This document shows, in pieces, positions 16,456 to 25,008 of a stretch of DNA of 64,000 bases. The first letter of the stretch is position 1. Every line of letters starts with the position of its first letter. Made by a program: the position numbers and the translations under genes. The stretch spans positions 124,001 through 188,000 of the forward strand of contig CABZFF010000001.1 in assembly GCA_902524945.1 (NCBI GenBank), read 5' to 3'. Source of the stretch: an uncultured Pelagibacteraceae bacterium (GTDB lineage: Bacteria > Pseudomonadota > Alphaproteobacteria > Pelagibacterales > Pelagibacteraceae). The notes beneath the pieces are model-generated. The model saw only the letters and a program-made list of their open reading frames with translations, had not been told where the DNA came from and searched no databases.

Positions 16456-18291
16456 TTAATCTAGTTCAAATTTATTTTTATAATCTTTTAATAGGGATTT
16501 ATCTTGTTCATCCTTAAATAAGATAAAGTTTTCAATTACGAGAATATCTAAATTTGTTCCCATAAAACAATTAAAAGCATCCTCGATTGAGCAAACTATT
16601 GGTTCACCTCTAACATTGAAAGAAGTATTCACTAGCACTGGACAATTTGTAATTTTTTTAAATTCTTTTATTAGCTCAAAAAATTTTGGATTTGTTTCTT
16701 TGTGAACTGTCTGCACTCTTGCGGAATAATCTATATGAGTTATAGCCGGAATTATAGATCTTTTGACGTTAAGTTTATCTATCCCAAATAATTTTTTATC
16801 TTTTTCTGACATTAAAATTTGTTTATTTTTTTTGACCTCTGAAACTAAAAGCATGTATGGACTATCATAATTAAACTCAAACCATTCATTTAAGTCTTCT
16901 CTTAAAATTGATGGTGCAAAGGGCCTGAAGCTTTCTCTAAATTTTATCTTTATATTCAATTCTTTTTGCATTTTTTCTGACCTTGGATCTGCAAGAATAG
17001 ATCTGCAGCCTAAGGCTCTTGGTCCAAATTCCATCCTACCTTGAAACCAACCGACTGTTTTATTTTTCGATAATTCTTTGGCTATAATTGAGGGAACTTC
17101 ATTTGTCCCCTTTTTTTCATAGATTGCATTAAGGCTTTTTAATTTTTTTTCAATTTCTCCTAATTCAAATTTTGGACCTAAATAGGATCCTTTCATACAA
17201 TCTTTGAATTTTTCTCTTGGTTTATCAAGTTCACGGTACCAATAAGCTAAAGCGGCGCCTAATGATCCTCCAGCATCTCCTGAAGCTGGTTGTATCCAAA
17301 TATTCTCAAACAAATTTTGTTTTAGTATTTTTCCGTTCGCCACACAATTTAAAGCTACTCCTCCGGCTAAACATAAGTTTTTTATTTTATGTTCTTTTGC
17401 AAGATTTTTAGTAAGTCTTAAAATTATCTCCTCAGTGACTGCTTGTATTGACGATGCTATGTCCATATGAAAGTCATTTAATAAATCTTTTTGGGGATCC
17501 CTAACTGGATGACCAAAAAGATTTGAGAATTTTTTATTTGTCATAGTCAAACCAGTAGCATAATTAAAATAATCCATGTTTAGTTTGAAAGATCCGTCTT
17601 CTTTTAGATCCATTAAATTATCAATAATAAGATTTTTGTATTTTGGTTTTCCATAAGGTGCTAATCCCATTACTTTATACTCGCCGCTATTTACTTTAAA
17701 CCCCGTGTAATATGTGAATGCAGAATAAAGAAGGCCGAGAGAATGAGGAAAATATATTTCTTTAAGTATCTCTAGTTTGTTATTTCTCCCAATTGCTACT
17801 GTAGTAGTTGCCCATTCTCCAACACCATCCAATGTAAGCACGATAGCTTCTTGAAAAGGTGATGGATAAAAAGCACTAGCTGCATGACTGTAATGGTGTT
17901 CAGAAAATTTAATTTTATTAATATCTATAAATTTTTTATCGTGAAGTTTTAACTTTTCAAAAATAAATTTTTTTTGAAATAATTTTTCTCTTAACCATAA
18001 TGGCATTGATAAACTAAAAGATTTAAAGCCTAATGGAGCAAAAGCCATATAGGTTTCTAAAAGTCTCTCAAATTTTAAAAAGGGTTTTTCAAAAAAAACT
18101 ACATGATCAATTTCACTTAATTTCTTTTTTCCCTCTGCCAAAACATATTCTACAGCTTTATAAGGATACCTAGCATCATGTTTAACTCTTGAAAATCTCT
18201 CTTCCTGGGCAGCTGCAATTATTTCTCCATTTGTAATTAGTGAAGCTGCGCTGTCATGATAAAAAGCTGATATACCTAAAATTGAAGTCAC
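16456..18291 (-). CDS. NodU/CmcH-family carbamoyltransferase
   Basis: The 611-residue enzyme transfers a carbamoyl group from carbamoyl phosphate through a carbamoyl-adenylate. The N-terminal Kae1-like half shows ILGISAFYHDSAA at 4-16 with metal ligand H12, AAQEERFSRVKHD near 27-39, HHYSHAASAF near 132-141, and LAGGVALNCVANGK near 320. The C-terminal YrdC-like-accepting half has GRMEFGPRALGCRSILADPR near 417-436. Homologues act on Nod factor sugars, cephalosporins and saxitoxin. DUF5989 and SxtJ genes sit directly upstream on the same strand with no gap, the arrangement found in many surface-glycan loci. The acceptor here is unknown. Confidence 0.93.
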   Translation of the reverse strand: MTSILGISAFYHDSAASLITNGEIIAAAQEERFSRVKHDARYPYKAVEYVLAEGKKKLSEIDHVVFFEKPFLKFERLLETYMAFAPLGFKSFSLSMPLWLREKLFQKKFIFEKLKLHDKKFIDINKIKFSEHHYSHAASAFYPSPFQEAIVLTLDGVGEWATTTVAIGRNNKLEILKEIYFPHSLGLLYSAFTYYTGFKVNSGEYKVMGLAPYGKPKYKNLIIDNLMDLKEDGSFKLNMDYFNYATGLTMTNKKFSNLFGHPVRDPQKDLLNDFHMDIASSIQAVTEEIILRLTKNLAKEHKIKNLCLAGGVALNCVANGKILKQNLFENIWIQPASGDAGGSLGAALAYWYRELDKPREKFKDCMKGSYLGPKFELGEIEKKLKSLNAIYEKKGTNEVPSIIAKELSKNKTVGWFQGRMEFGPRALGCRSILADPRSEKMQKELNIKIKFRESFRPFAPSILREDLNEWFEFNYDSPYMLLVSEVKKNKQILMSEKDKKLFGIDKLNVKRSIIPAITHIDYSARVQTVHKETNPKFFELIKEFKKITNCPVLVNTSFNVRGEPIVCSIEDAFNCFMGTNLDILVIENFILFKDEQDKSLLKDYKNKFELD

Positions 18292-18444
18292 TTAAAAAAT
18301 TGTATAAATAAATGGTGCAACTGCAGAGCCTTGGCTTAATACTATCAAAATACCAAATAAAGCTAATACTATTAAAATTGGTAATAACCAATATTTTTTT
18401 CTGTTTAATAAAAATTCCCAAAATTCTTTTAAAAATTCAATCAT
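18292..18444 (-). CDS. DUF5989 family small membrane protein
   Basis: A 50-residue protein: a short amphipathic lead MIEFLKEFWEFLLNRKKYW followed by one membrane helix (LLPILIVLALFGILIVL) and a conserved-looking tail SQGSAVAPFIYTIF. The pattern of E-F-W-E-F-L, R-K-K-Y-W-L-L-P and Q-G-S-A-V-A-P-F-I-Y-T identifies DUF5989. The gene lies exactly between sxtJ and the carbamoyltransferase with one base or less on either side, so the three are one operon. No biochemical role is known; a small subunit or anchor for the carbamoyltransferase is a fair guess. Confidence 0.9.
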   Translation of the reverse strand: MIEFLKEFWEFLLNRKKYWLLPILIVLALFGILIVLSQGSAVAPFIYTIF

Positions 18445-18825
18445 TTAAAATTGTTTATCCATACTTCCAATTTTTTTTTTTCTAGTAGTCCAGTAAGATT
18501 TTTGATTTTTTGAAAATTTTATATCTAATAAGTCCTTTCCAAAAATTCTTACTAATAAACTTATAGGGGTTAAAAAAATGAAATATACCAATGCCATTAT
18601 TATTGGAGCTATTATTCTCCCTAGAAATTCTCCGAATTTTATCCAAACATTATTCAAGGGGGTTAGTATTTTCGAATTTAAAATACCTAGAATTAGAAAA
18701 ATAAATGAAATAATTATTAAATAATAATTTGGAGGTAAATTATTTTTTATAGGCCATAACCCTAAAACGATAAAGACAATAAAAAAGAGTAAGCCAAAAC
18801 TTCTATTTGATGATTTATTGTGCAT
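18445..18825 (-). CDS. SxtJ family membrane protein
   Basis: The 126-residue protein has an N-terminal SSNRSFGLLFFIVF signature, two closely spaced helices (about 10-27 and 33-50), a third in 62-90, and the tail FGKDLLDIKFSKNQKSYWTTRKK. The RSFG start and the D-x-K...S-Y-W end are typical of SxtJ, named after a gene of unknown role in the saxitoxin cluster. It comes first in the sxtJ-DUF5989-carbamoyltransferase set and abuts the next gene. The triad suggests membrane-associated carbamoylation of a glycan or lipid-linked sugar, which is inference. Confidence 0.88.
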   Translation of the reverse strand: MHNKSSNRSFGLLFFIVFIVLGLWPIKNNLPPNYYLIIISFIFLILGILNSKILTPLNNVWIKFGEFLGRIIAPIIMALVYFIFLTPISLLVRIFGKDLLDIKFSKNQKSYWTTRKKKIGSMDKQF

Positions 18826-18889
18826 AATTTTTATAATGTATTATATTTGTGTTGTTCTTATCATTTAAATCGCTTTTATGTAAAGTATA

Positions 18890-18909
18890 ATCAGATAGGA
18901 TAATCTGAT
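18890..18909. promoter_or_regulatory. Inverted repeat before the TauE/SafE start
   Basis: Two 7-base arms, ATCAGAT (18890-18896) and ATCTGAT (18903-18909), flank a 6-base spacer that contains AGGA. The element ends 5 bases before the ATG at 18915 and lies between divergent genes. It could be an operator, or a leader hairpin that hides the AGGA ribosome site. No second copy was noticed. Evidence is by eye only. Confidence 0.3.
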
Positions 18910-18914
18910 AATAC

Positions 18915-19670
18915 ATGGAATATTTAGAAACTATAAATTTAAGTTTACCGCATTTTATTTTTTTTTGTGGAGTAGTTTTTTTAGCTTCATTTGTAAGGGG
19001 ATTCAGCGGTTTTGGTTTTTCTGCTTCAAGTGTTTCATTACTATCTTTTATTTTACCTCCAAAGGAAATTGTTCCCATAATTTTATTGCTTGAGATAATT
19101 GCAAGTTTTTCGATGGTTCCTAGTATTTGGAAAAAAATTAACTGGAAATTTGTAACTTTTTTACTAATGGGTGTTTTAGTTGGAACTCCTCTGGGGGTTC
19201 ATCTTTTAAAAGTGCTTGAGCCAGAGATAACACACTTAATGATATCAATAACCGTACTTTTTTTTGCTGTAATGTTGTTAAAAGGATATAAAAACAAAAA
19301 TTTAAATCATAATGTTTCTAAATTTTTTGTAGGAATAATTGCTGGGACAGTTAATGGTATTGGAACTTTAGCTGGTTTACCAATAGCACTTTATTTTTTA
19401 ATAATTGCCGCTGAACCAGCCGTTATAAGAGCATCGCTCGCAGCATTGTTTTTTTTCACCGATGTTTATGCATTAATCTTATCTTATTTGAATAATATAC
19501 TAGATCCAGCTGCAGTATTCAGAACGGTTCCCTTAATGTTGATTGTGCCTATCGGTGTGTCATTCGGAACAAAGCTCTTTAAAGGTAGTTCAAAAGAAAA
19601 TTATAGAAAATATGTATTATACTTTTTAATAATTGTCTCTATTTTTGGATTAATAAGATCATTAATTTAA
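18915..19670 (+). CDS. TauE/SafE family anion exporter
   Basis: The 251-residue protein has about eight membrane helices in two repeats, the first opening with FVRGFSGFGFSASSVSLLSF near 28-47 and the second with IAGTVNGIGTLAGLPIAL near 139-156. These glycine-rich re-entrant segments are the TauE/SafE (TSUP) signature. Members export sulfite, sulfoacetate or other small organosulfur and organic anions released during taurine, DMSP or similar catabolism. The gene converges on a second, longer TSUP gene with a 4-bp overlap. The anion cannot be inferred. Confidence 0.9.
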   Translation: MEYLETINLSLPHFIFFCGVVFLASFVRGFSGFGFSASSVSLLSFILPPKEIVPIILLLEIIASFSMVPSIWKKINWKFVTFLLMGVLVGTPLGVHLLKVLEPEITHLMISITVLFFAVMLLKGYKNKNLNHNVSKFFVGIIAGTVNGIGTLAGLPIALYFLIIAAEPAVIRASLAALFFFTDVYALILSYLNNILDPAAVFRTVPLMLIVPIGVSFGTKLFKGSSKENYRKYVLYFLIIVSIFGLIRSLI

Positions 19671-20755
19671 TTTTTTTTAATCAAAAACAAATATTTATAT
19701 TTACTAAATAGTCTTCTTAAACCTGCTCCAATAATACCAAGAAATATCGCTAATAAAATAGCAAAAGAACCATATAGAAGAGGGTTATTATAAGAAAGTT
19801 TAAATATAAATTTAGAAAAAAGATTTAGTGTTTCAATATTTGTAATAATTGTTTCTTTTACTTCTTTATCACCATTATAAAAAAAAGTATCGTAAGCTAT
19901 AGCTACTGCTACTGTGCATAATAACATTGCAAACAACGTTTTAAGATGGTGACTCTCTAAATACTGCCCAACTTTTTGACCAACTTGAACTCCAGCAATA
20001 GATCCTACAATCAATATTATAACAAGTACCAAGTCAATTGATCCGTAATTAAAAGCATGTAAGATAGTTACTAATGCACTTATAAAAACTGTTACAAACA
20101 AAGAAGTACCTGGAATTAATTTAATCGGCATTCCAATTAAATAAATCATTGCTGGAACCATTAAAAATGCTCCGCCTACACCAATTAGCGCCGCAACAAA
20201 TCCGACTATTATACCAAGAATTACAGGTGTAAAAATACTTTCATATAATCTAGATTTTTGAAATCTTAATTTAAATGGAAGACCATGTATCCAATAATGA
20301 GTATGTAGTTTTTTTTTTAATATAATTTTTTTTCTAGCTCTATCAATTTCATTTACTCCCTCTATAAGCATTAATGTTCCAATTATTGCAAGAAGGTACA
20401 TATAGGAAAGAGAGATAATTAAACTAAGTTTACCTATTTCTTTAAAAAAAGTGAAAGTAATTATGCCAATTATCGTTCCTGGAATACCTCCAGCAATTAT
20501 CATTAGACCCATTTTATAATCTAGAGTATTTTTAAACCAGTGAGTCATGGATCCAGAAACTGAGGTCGCTAAAATATTATTTATTTCATTAGGGACAGCG
20601 TAGACCGGTGGTATACCTAAAAAAATTAAAAAAGGTGTCATTAAAAAACCTCCACCAACTCCAAACAATCCAGATAAGACACCCACGGCAAAACTGATGA
20701 ATAATATGAAAATTACATCTATATGTACTTGCACAATTGGAAGATAGATTTCCAT
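19667..20755 (-). CDS. TauE/SafE family anion exporter, long form
   Basis: The 362-residue protein starts with a hydrophobic helix followed by GVLSGLFGVGGGFLMTPFLIFLG (re-entrant repeat 1, about 26-46) and repeats this as GFVAALIGVGGAFLMVPAMIYL (about 187-206). The GVGGGFLMTP motif is the classical TSUP signature and is better kept here than in the neighbour at 18915. A soluble loop of about 40 residues and a C-terminal extension with one or two further helices make it longer than average (about 260). It probably exports sulfite or a related anion. Confidence 0.93.
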   Translation of the reverse strand: MEIYLPIVQVHIDVIFILFISFAVGVLSGLFGVGGGFLMTPFLIFLGIPPVYAVPNEINNILATSVSGSMTHWFKNTLDYKMGLMIIAGGIPGTIIGIITFTFFKEIGKLSLIISLSYMYLLAIIGTLMLIEGVNEIDRARKKIILKKKLHTHYWIHGLPFKLRFQKSRLYESIFTPVILGIIVGFVAALIGVGGAFLMVPAMIYLIGMPIKLIPGTSLFVTVFISALVTILHAFNYGSIDLVLVIILIVGSIAGVQVGQKVGQYLESHHLKTLFAMLLCTVAVAIAYDTFFYNGDKEVKETIITNIETLNLFSKFIFKLSYNNPLLYGSFAILLAIFLGIIGAGLRRLFSKYKYLFLIKKN

Positions 20756-20861
20756 TAATTTATTGGTATTCTTCTTAAGTTAAATTGTCAACTTAGACTT
20801 TTACAAAATTAAAAATTCTTAATTTAATTATCGAATTAAATTTGAGTATATAGTGATAAAA

Positions 20862-22082
20862 CTAGTTTATGTTTTCTTTAATGATTTCTGCTATTTTTGA
20901 ATAGCCTCTGGCGTTATAGTGCCCTATGTAACCTAGAGGAAAATACTTTTTAATATCTTCAGAATTATCGAAATATTCAGTCAGGTCAATTATTTTTATT
21001 TTTTTATCGACTAATTTTTTTATTATTTCCTCTTTTAATTTAATAGTGGCATCTTCACTTGTGTATTTAGTAAAATATCGGGACCACGTGGGCACATAAA
21101 CAAAAAAATAATTGCCATTCCATTTTTTTGTTTCATAGTTCATTTTTTCAATTATAGAGTAAAACAAATTTAGGTCATAAGTTTGTTTTTGTTGTCTAAG
21201 TATTGAAAATCTAATGATATTTTTTAGATTATTAATTTCAATAATGTCTTTAAAATGAGATTTAAAATTTTCTATAGAACTTTTCTGATCTATTTGACTC
21301 GCATCTAAATTTTTAATATTTTTAATTTTATTTTCACTTTCTTTTTTTGCTATTTCTAAAAATAACTCAATTTCATCATATCGGTTAATATAATTTTCTT
21401 TAAAATTGGGTTTCAAATATTTTATTAAATTTTCCTCTTTTTTTTCAAAATTTAAGTCATCTAGATCATTGCCCTCGAAATATAAATAAAATGTATTTTT
21501 CGGATTAAGATGTTCCCCAAATTCTTTTAGTATTGCTAATGATATTAACGGTCCGGTACCAGTTACCCCGAAATTTACTGTAGCAATATTTTCTCTATTT
21601 AAATTTCCAGCTATGTCCTCATCGTTGAAAACACAAAGGCCTTCGGCGTACGAATCTCCTAATAAAATCGAGTTTATTTTTTTTTCATATATTTTATTAG
21701 AATTTTTAAAACCGTATTTATCATTGTTATACAAATTATATGTTAAATCTTCTGCACAAGAAATTGATAGTTTATTAATTGGACCTCTGAATGGGATTAA
21801 AGTATTATTTTTTTTGGCATCTTTGAATACTTCAAATGTGCTAAATGGTTTAGCATATAAAAATTTGGGATCTAAATTTTTATTTTTTTTTTTTTGAGCT
21901 AGGTAAAATTGATCGGGTGATCTTAGGTCTATTTTAAGATTATTTTGTTTTGCGATTTTAATTCTTTCCTCATGAATTTTAATCATACTTTTCTGTTCAT
22001 TTGGAATAGAGAGAAAAAGTAAAATTTCTAATGAGTAAATTATTAAAACAAAATATAAAAAAAATATTTTTAGCAACCTCAT
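20862..22082 (-). CDS. Membrane-anchored SGNH-hydrolase-like protein
   Basis: Start is taken at the Met at 22082 (MRLLKIFFLYF), giving 406 residues; the track start at 22094 adds four residues. Residues about 5-24 are a membrane helix. NSILLGDSYAEGL near 137-149 carries the block I Gly-Asp-Ser, NFGVTGTGP follows as block II, EGNDLDDL as block III, and IGHYNARGY near 390 as block V, though the usual Asp-x-x-His reads as x-x-G-H. Like the 14688 protein it probably acts on surface polymers in the periplasm as an O-acyl transferase or esterase. No partner gene is adjacent. Confidence 0.65.
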   Translation of the reverse strand: MRLLKIFFLYFVLIIYSLEILLFLSIPNEQKSMIKIHEERIKIAKQNNLKIDLRSPDQFYLAQKKKNKNLDPKFLYAKPFSTFEVFKDAKKNNTLIPFRGPINKLSISCAEDLTYNLYNNDKYGFKNSNKIYEKKINSILLGDSYAEGLCVFNDEDIAGNLNRENIATVNFGVTGTGPLISLAILKEFGEHLNPKNTFYLYFEGNDLDDLNFEKKEENLIKYLKPNFKENYINRYDEIELFLEIAKKESENKIKNIKNLDASQIDQKSSIENFKSHFKDIIEINNLKNIIRFSILRQQKQTYDLNLFYSIIEKMNYETKKWNGNYFFVYVPTWSRYFTKYTSEDATIKLKEEIIKKLVDKKIKIIDLTEYFDNSEDIKKYFPLGYIGHYNARGYSKIAEIIKENIN

Positions 22083-22126
22083 AGAGGTATACAATATCTT
22101 AGCTTATGAGAAAGGAAAGATAATCC

Positions 22127-22795
22127 TTAAGCAGCTAATTTTAAATTATGCTTTGAAATCATTCCGCTTAGAAAATTCCAAAGAAATTGAGCAGTCTTAA
22201 GAGATGCTTTTTCTGCTTTTTTTTGTTCCTCTTTTGAAAGATTATCTAATAACTTTTCGCACTCCGCTCTATGGATAACATCTGCCGACTTATGAGTTTC
22301 AAAAAATTCAAGACCCTGCTTTGAATTAACACCATAATATTTTTTTAATCCTTGAATTTTTGTCTCTGCTATTTCAGGAATTTGTCTTTCGTAGGTGTAT
22401 AAAGAAGCAAGTCCCTCTGCATAGGATTTCCTAGCTTGCACAAAAAAATTGTCGATCATTTCTTTCGTGAAGCTATATGGTTTAACTTTTTCAATTTCAG
22501 TTTCACTTGCACCTACAGACATTGCAAAATTTTTCCAAAGTTTTGGGTGATCCCCATCTTTTGTTTCCTCATCTTGTAAGTTTTCCAAAAGAATTCTTCT
22601 TTTTTCTAAATCATCACAAATAGAGTGGGTTGCACTTATATATCTTGGAAAAGCTTTTACGTGTTGATAATATTGTTCTGCGTAATCTTTTATAATCTCT
22701 CTAGTTAATTTACCTTCGTTCCAATAAATCTGGTAAAATGGATGTTTAAGTAAATGAAATTTATCTAATTTTTCCCCTAATTTTTTTGAAAACAT
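22127..22795 (-). CDS. CADD-like diiron protein, putative p-aminobenzoate synthesis
   Basis: The 222-residue all-helical protein belongs to the PqqC/TenA-like heme-oxygenase-fold oxidases and best fits the CADD folate group. The six metal-ligand positions of chlamydial CADD appear to be kept with constant offset: E76, H83, E136, H168, D172 and H175, with Y135 and K146 where CADD has a Tyr and Lys needed for activity. CADD makes p-aminobenzoate from one of its own tyrosines, replacing the usual PabABC route. The ligand match is from memory of the CADD numbering. A Shine-Dalgarno-like AAAAGGAG precedes the ATG. The origin-like gap lies directly upstream. Confidence 0.82.
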   Translation of the reverse strand: MFSKKLGEKLDKFHLLKHPFYQIYWNEGKLTREIIKDYAEQYYQHVKAFPRYISATHSICDDLEKRRILLENLQDEETKDGDHPKLWKNFAMSVGASETEIEKVKPYSFTKEMIDNFFVQARKSYAEGLASLYTYERQIPEIAETKIQGLKKYYGVNSKQGLEFFETHKSADVIHRAECEKLLDNLSKEEQKKAEKASLKTAQFLWNFLSGMISKHNLKLAA

Positions 22796-22961
22796 ATTTG
22801 CTCCTTTTTTGATCCAGAATATTGAAAAAAAGGAAATATTAAAATATCAAAAAAGAATTATCCACATGATGCAGTTAAAGATGAATAAATGTTCACGTTT
22901 TGATTCACTTTTGATTCACTTTGAGACTCAAAATACAACCTTAAGGTGTTATCCACAGAGT
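22796..22961. other. Intergenic region with DnaA boxes and GANTC sites
   Basis: This 166-bp gap holds two perfect DnaA boxes TTATCCACA on the same strand (22858-22866 and 22949-22957). Between them is an 11-bp tandem repeat TTTTGATTCAC (22898-22908 and 22909-22919) running into a palindrome TTTGAG-A-CTCAAA (22920-22932). Four GANTC sites, the target of the alphaproteobacterial cell-cycle methylase CcrM, fall at 22902, 22913, 22925 and 22958, and an AT-rich tract covers 22820-22858. The mix is what one expects of a chromosomal origin or of a DnaA/CcrM-controlled promoter. Gene orientation does not change here, which argues against an origin. Confidence 0.5.
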
Positions 22962-23681
22962 CTAATTTGGCAATGATCGTTTGATGTAAATTCTATCTTC
23001 CCATTTTGTGAATGGAAATTTGATTATTTTTTTTAGTTCAAAATTGTTTTTTATCAAAAATTTGTGAACATCATCGCTACTATAATTAAGATATATATCA
23101 TTATTATGAAACTCTATCAAAATAACTTTAATTAAAGCAATTTTGCTATTAAGTCCTTTCAATACATTTAATTCATGTCCTTCAGTATCAATTTTAATCA
23201 AATCAACAGATTTGATTTTTTCTTTTTTAAAAGAGTCAAATAATCTCACGGATTTTACGTTAAAGGTATTTGTAACCATTTCTTGAATAATTCCACCAAA
23301 TAATCTTGCTTTTATTTTTAAGTAAAAATTATTTTTATTAATTTTAGTTAATCCAGAGGTCAAATCATGTTTATTTTCATAAAATTTTTGAATAGTGTTT
23401 TTATTAGAGACTGCCTGATTAAAAATAAAAACTTTTTTATTTTTTTTATATTTTTTTTTTAAATATTTGTATATTTTTTTTTGTGGTTCAAACATCAAAG
23501 CTTTTTTTATACTAAAATGTTTCATCAATAAATCAGAGTACAGCCCTTTATACGCTCCAACATCAATTAAAGTATTGATCTTAAAATCACAATTTTTAAG
23601 GTAATTTAATATTCTTTTTTGATGAATAAATTTATCGATTAAATTAAAAAATATGATTGCTAATATTTTAACGATCTTCAT
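22962..23681 (-). CDS. FkbM family methyltransferase
   Basis: A 239-residue FkbM protein: an N-terminal helical lead, NTLIDVGAYKGLYSDLLM near 36-53 (SAM motif), MFEPQ near 73-77 where the acidic residue binds the ribose, and VDLIKIDTEGHELNVLKGL near 159-177, the family hallmark. It O-methylates an unknown acceptor, probably a glycan. Its ATG is at 23681; its stop is at the end of the DnaA-box gap. Not obviously part of an operon, since the MFS gene upstream is 36 bp away on the same strand. Confidence 0.88.
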   Translation of the reverse strand: MKIVKILAIIFFNLIDKFIHQKRILNYLKNCDFKINTLIDVGAYKGLYSDLLMKHFSIKKALMFEPQKKIYKYLKKKYKKNKKVFIFNQAVSNKNTIQKFYENKHDLTSGLTKINKNNFYLKIKARLFGGIIQEMVTNTFNVKSVRLFDSFKKEKIKSVDLIKIDTEGHELNVLKGLNSKIALIKVILIEFHNNDIYLNYSSDDVHKFLIKNNFELKKIIKFPFTKWEDRIYIKRSLPN

Positions 23682-23717
23682 ATTTATTTTTTATTTGAAA
23701 GAAAAATCAACTTTTTT

Positions 23718-24941
23718 TTAGACACTGACTTTTACAGAGTTAATTGGCCTTTCGTCTATAGGCAAATGCAATGCTGTAGCAATAAAAGATAAAACTATTG
23801 CTAAGTACCATGCGTAATCAAAACTTCCAAATTTATCGTAAAAATAACCACCTAAATATGCACCTAAAAAGGATCCTAATTGATGATTTAAAAAAACTAT
23901 TCCAAATAAAAGAGACAAATTTTTTGTACCAAATATTTGCGCAACTATACCGTTCGTTGCAGGCACTGTTGCAAGCCATAATAATCCAAAAGCAGTTCCA
24001 AATAAAATCGCTGAAATATCAGTAGCAGGTAAGAAAATAAATAATATTAAAGTAATTCCTCTTAAAAAATATAAAGCGCTTAAAAGAATTTTTTTACTGT
24101 ACTTATCACTTAAATAACCCATAACAAGTGTACCAATTATGTTAAAAAAACCAATTAGTGCCAATATAGCCATTCCAGTCCAATCAGACAGGCCTTTGTC
24201 CTGAACATATCTTGGGACATGAGTAGCAATTAAAGTTATTTGAAAACCACAAACAAAAAAACCTAAAATTAATAATCTAAATCCTTTATGTGCTAAAGAC
24301 TCTTTTAAAACTTCTTTTAAACTACGATTGTCTAAATTAGTTTGAACATTTTCAAGTTTATTTTTAGGAAGTCTTACAAAAAATCCTGGAATACACATTA
24401 AAAATAAAATTATTGAAAATAAAATAAAAGAAATTTGCCAGGTAGAAACATTTTTAAAAATATTAGCCAATATTGGGAAAATAAACATACCTAAACCACC
24501 GCATGCAGTTACAATTCCTGCAGCCTTACTTCTATTTTCATTTGGAAAATGTTTCGATATCATTGGGGTGAGTATTGTTCCTGCGGCTCCAGCTAGACCT
24601 AAGCCAACAAATAATCCAAGATTAATTTGCAACCACATACCAGAGATATAATTATTTCCCATCAATAACATAGATATAGAATAAAAAATCAAAGCAGGGA
24701 CTATAACGACGTAGCCACCTAATCTGTCAGAAATTCTACCAAATATTGGAGTAAAAATTCCCCAAAATATTGCGTGAACTGCTATCGCCAAACCAAATTC
24801 TGTATTTGTTGCACCTCCTGAAACTTCAAATTCACTTGAGTATAATCCAAAAGTTTGTCTAACACCCATAGTTACGCAAACTACAAAACAAGCGGATAAC
24901 AAAGCGTACTGAGCTGTTTTATTTGGAAAAAAATTATTCAT
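23718..24941 (-). CDS. MFS transporter
   Basis: The 407-residue protein has twelve membrane helices in two six-helix halves. FGRISDRLGGYVVIVP between helices 2 and 3 (about 61-76) is the MFS loop motif, with a counterpart MGYLSDKYSKKIL near 274-286 in the second half. The MGVRQTFGLYSSEF beginning is close to the oxalate/formate antiporter-like branch that carries monocarboxylates. Substrate is not determined. No regulator or enzyme gene is adjacent that would hint at it. Confidence 0.9.
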   Translation of the reverse strand: MNNFFPNKTAQYALLSACFVVCVTMGVRQTFGLYSSEFEVSGGATNTEFGLAIAVHAIFWGIFTPIFGRISDRLGGYVVIVPALIFYSISMLLMGNNYISGMWLQINLGLFVGLGLAGAAGTILTPMISKHFPNENRSKAAGIVTACGGLGMFIFPILANIFKNVSTWQISFILFSIILFLMCIPGFFVRLPKNKLENVQTNLDNRSLKEVLKESLAHKGFRLLILGFFVCGFQITLIATHVPRYVQDKGLSDWTGMAILALIGFFNIIGTLVMGYLSDKYSKKILLSALYFLRGITLILFIFLPATDISAILFGTAFGLLWLATVPATNGIVAQIFGTKNLSLLFGIVFLNHQLGSFLGAYLGGYFYDKFGSFDYAWYLAIVLSFIATALHLPIDERPINSVKVSV

Positions 24942-25008
24942 CTAATAAACTATAAATCTTTTTTAAATTACTTCTTAAGCTATATGTAATCTAGAGTCCA
25001 ATTTGATA

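Noticed and set aside
18815-19078. Minus-strand 87-residue frame over the TauE/SafE gene
   Set aside because: Antisense to a clear membrane exporter and without any pattern of its own.
22796-22961. Certain chromosomal origin
   Set aside because: DnaA boxes and GANTC sites fit, but gene orientation does not switch here and no dnaA, parAB or hemE lies nearby; left as origin-like.
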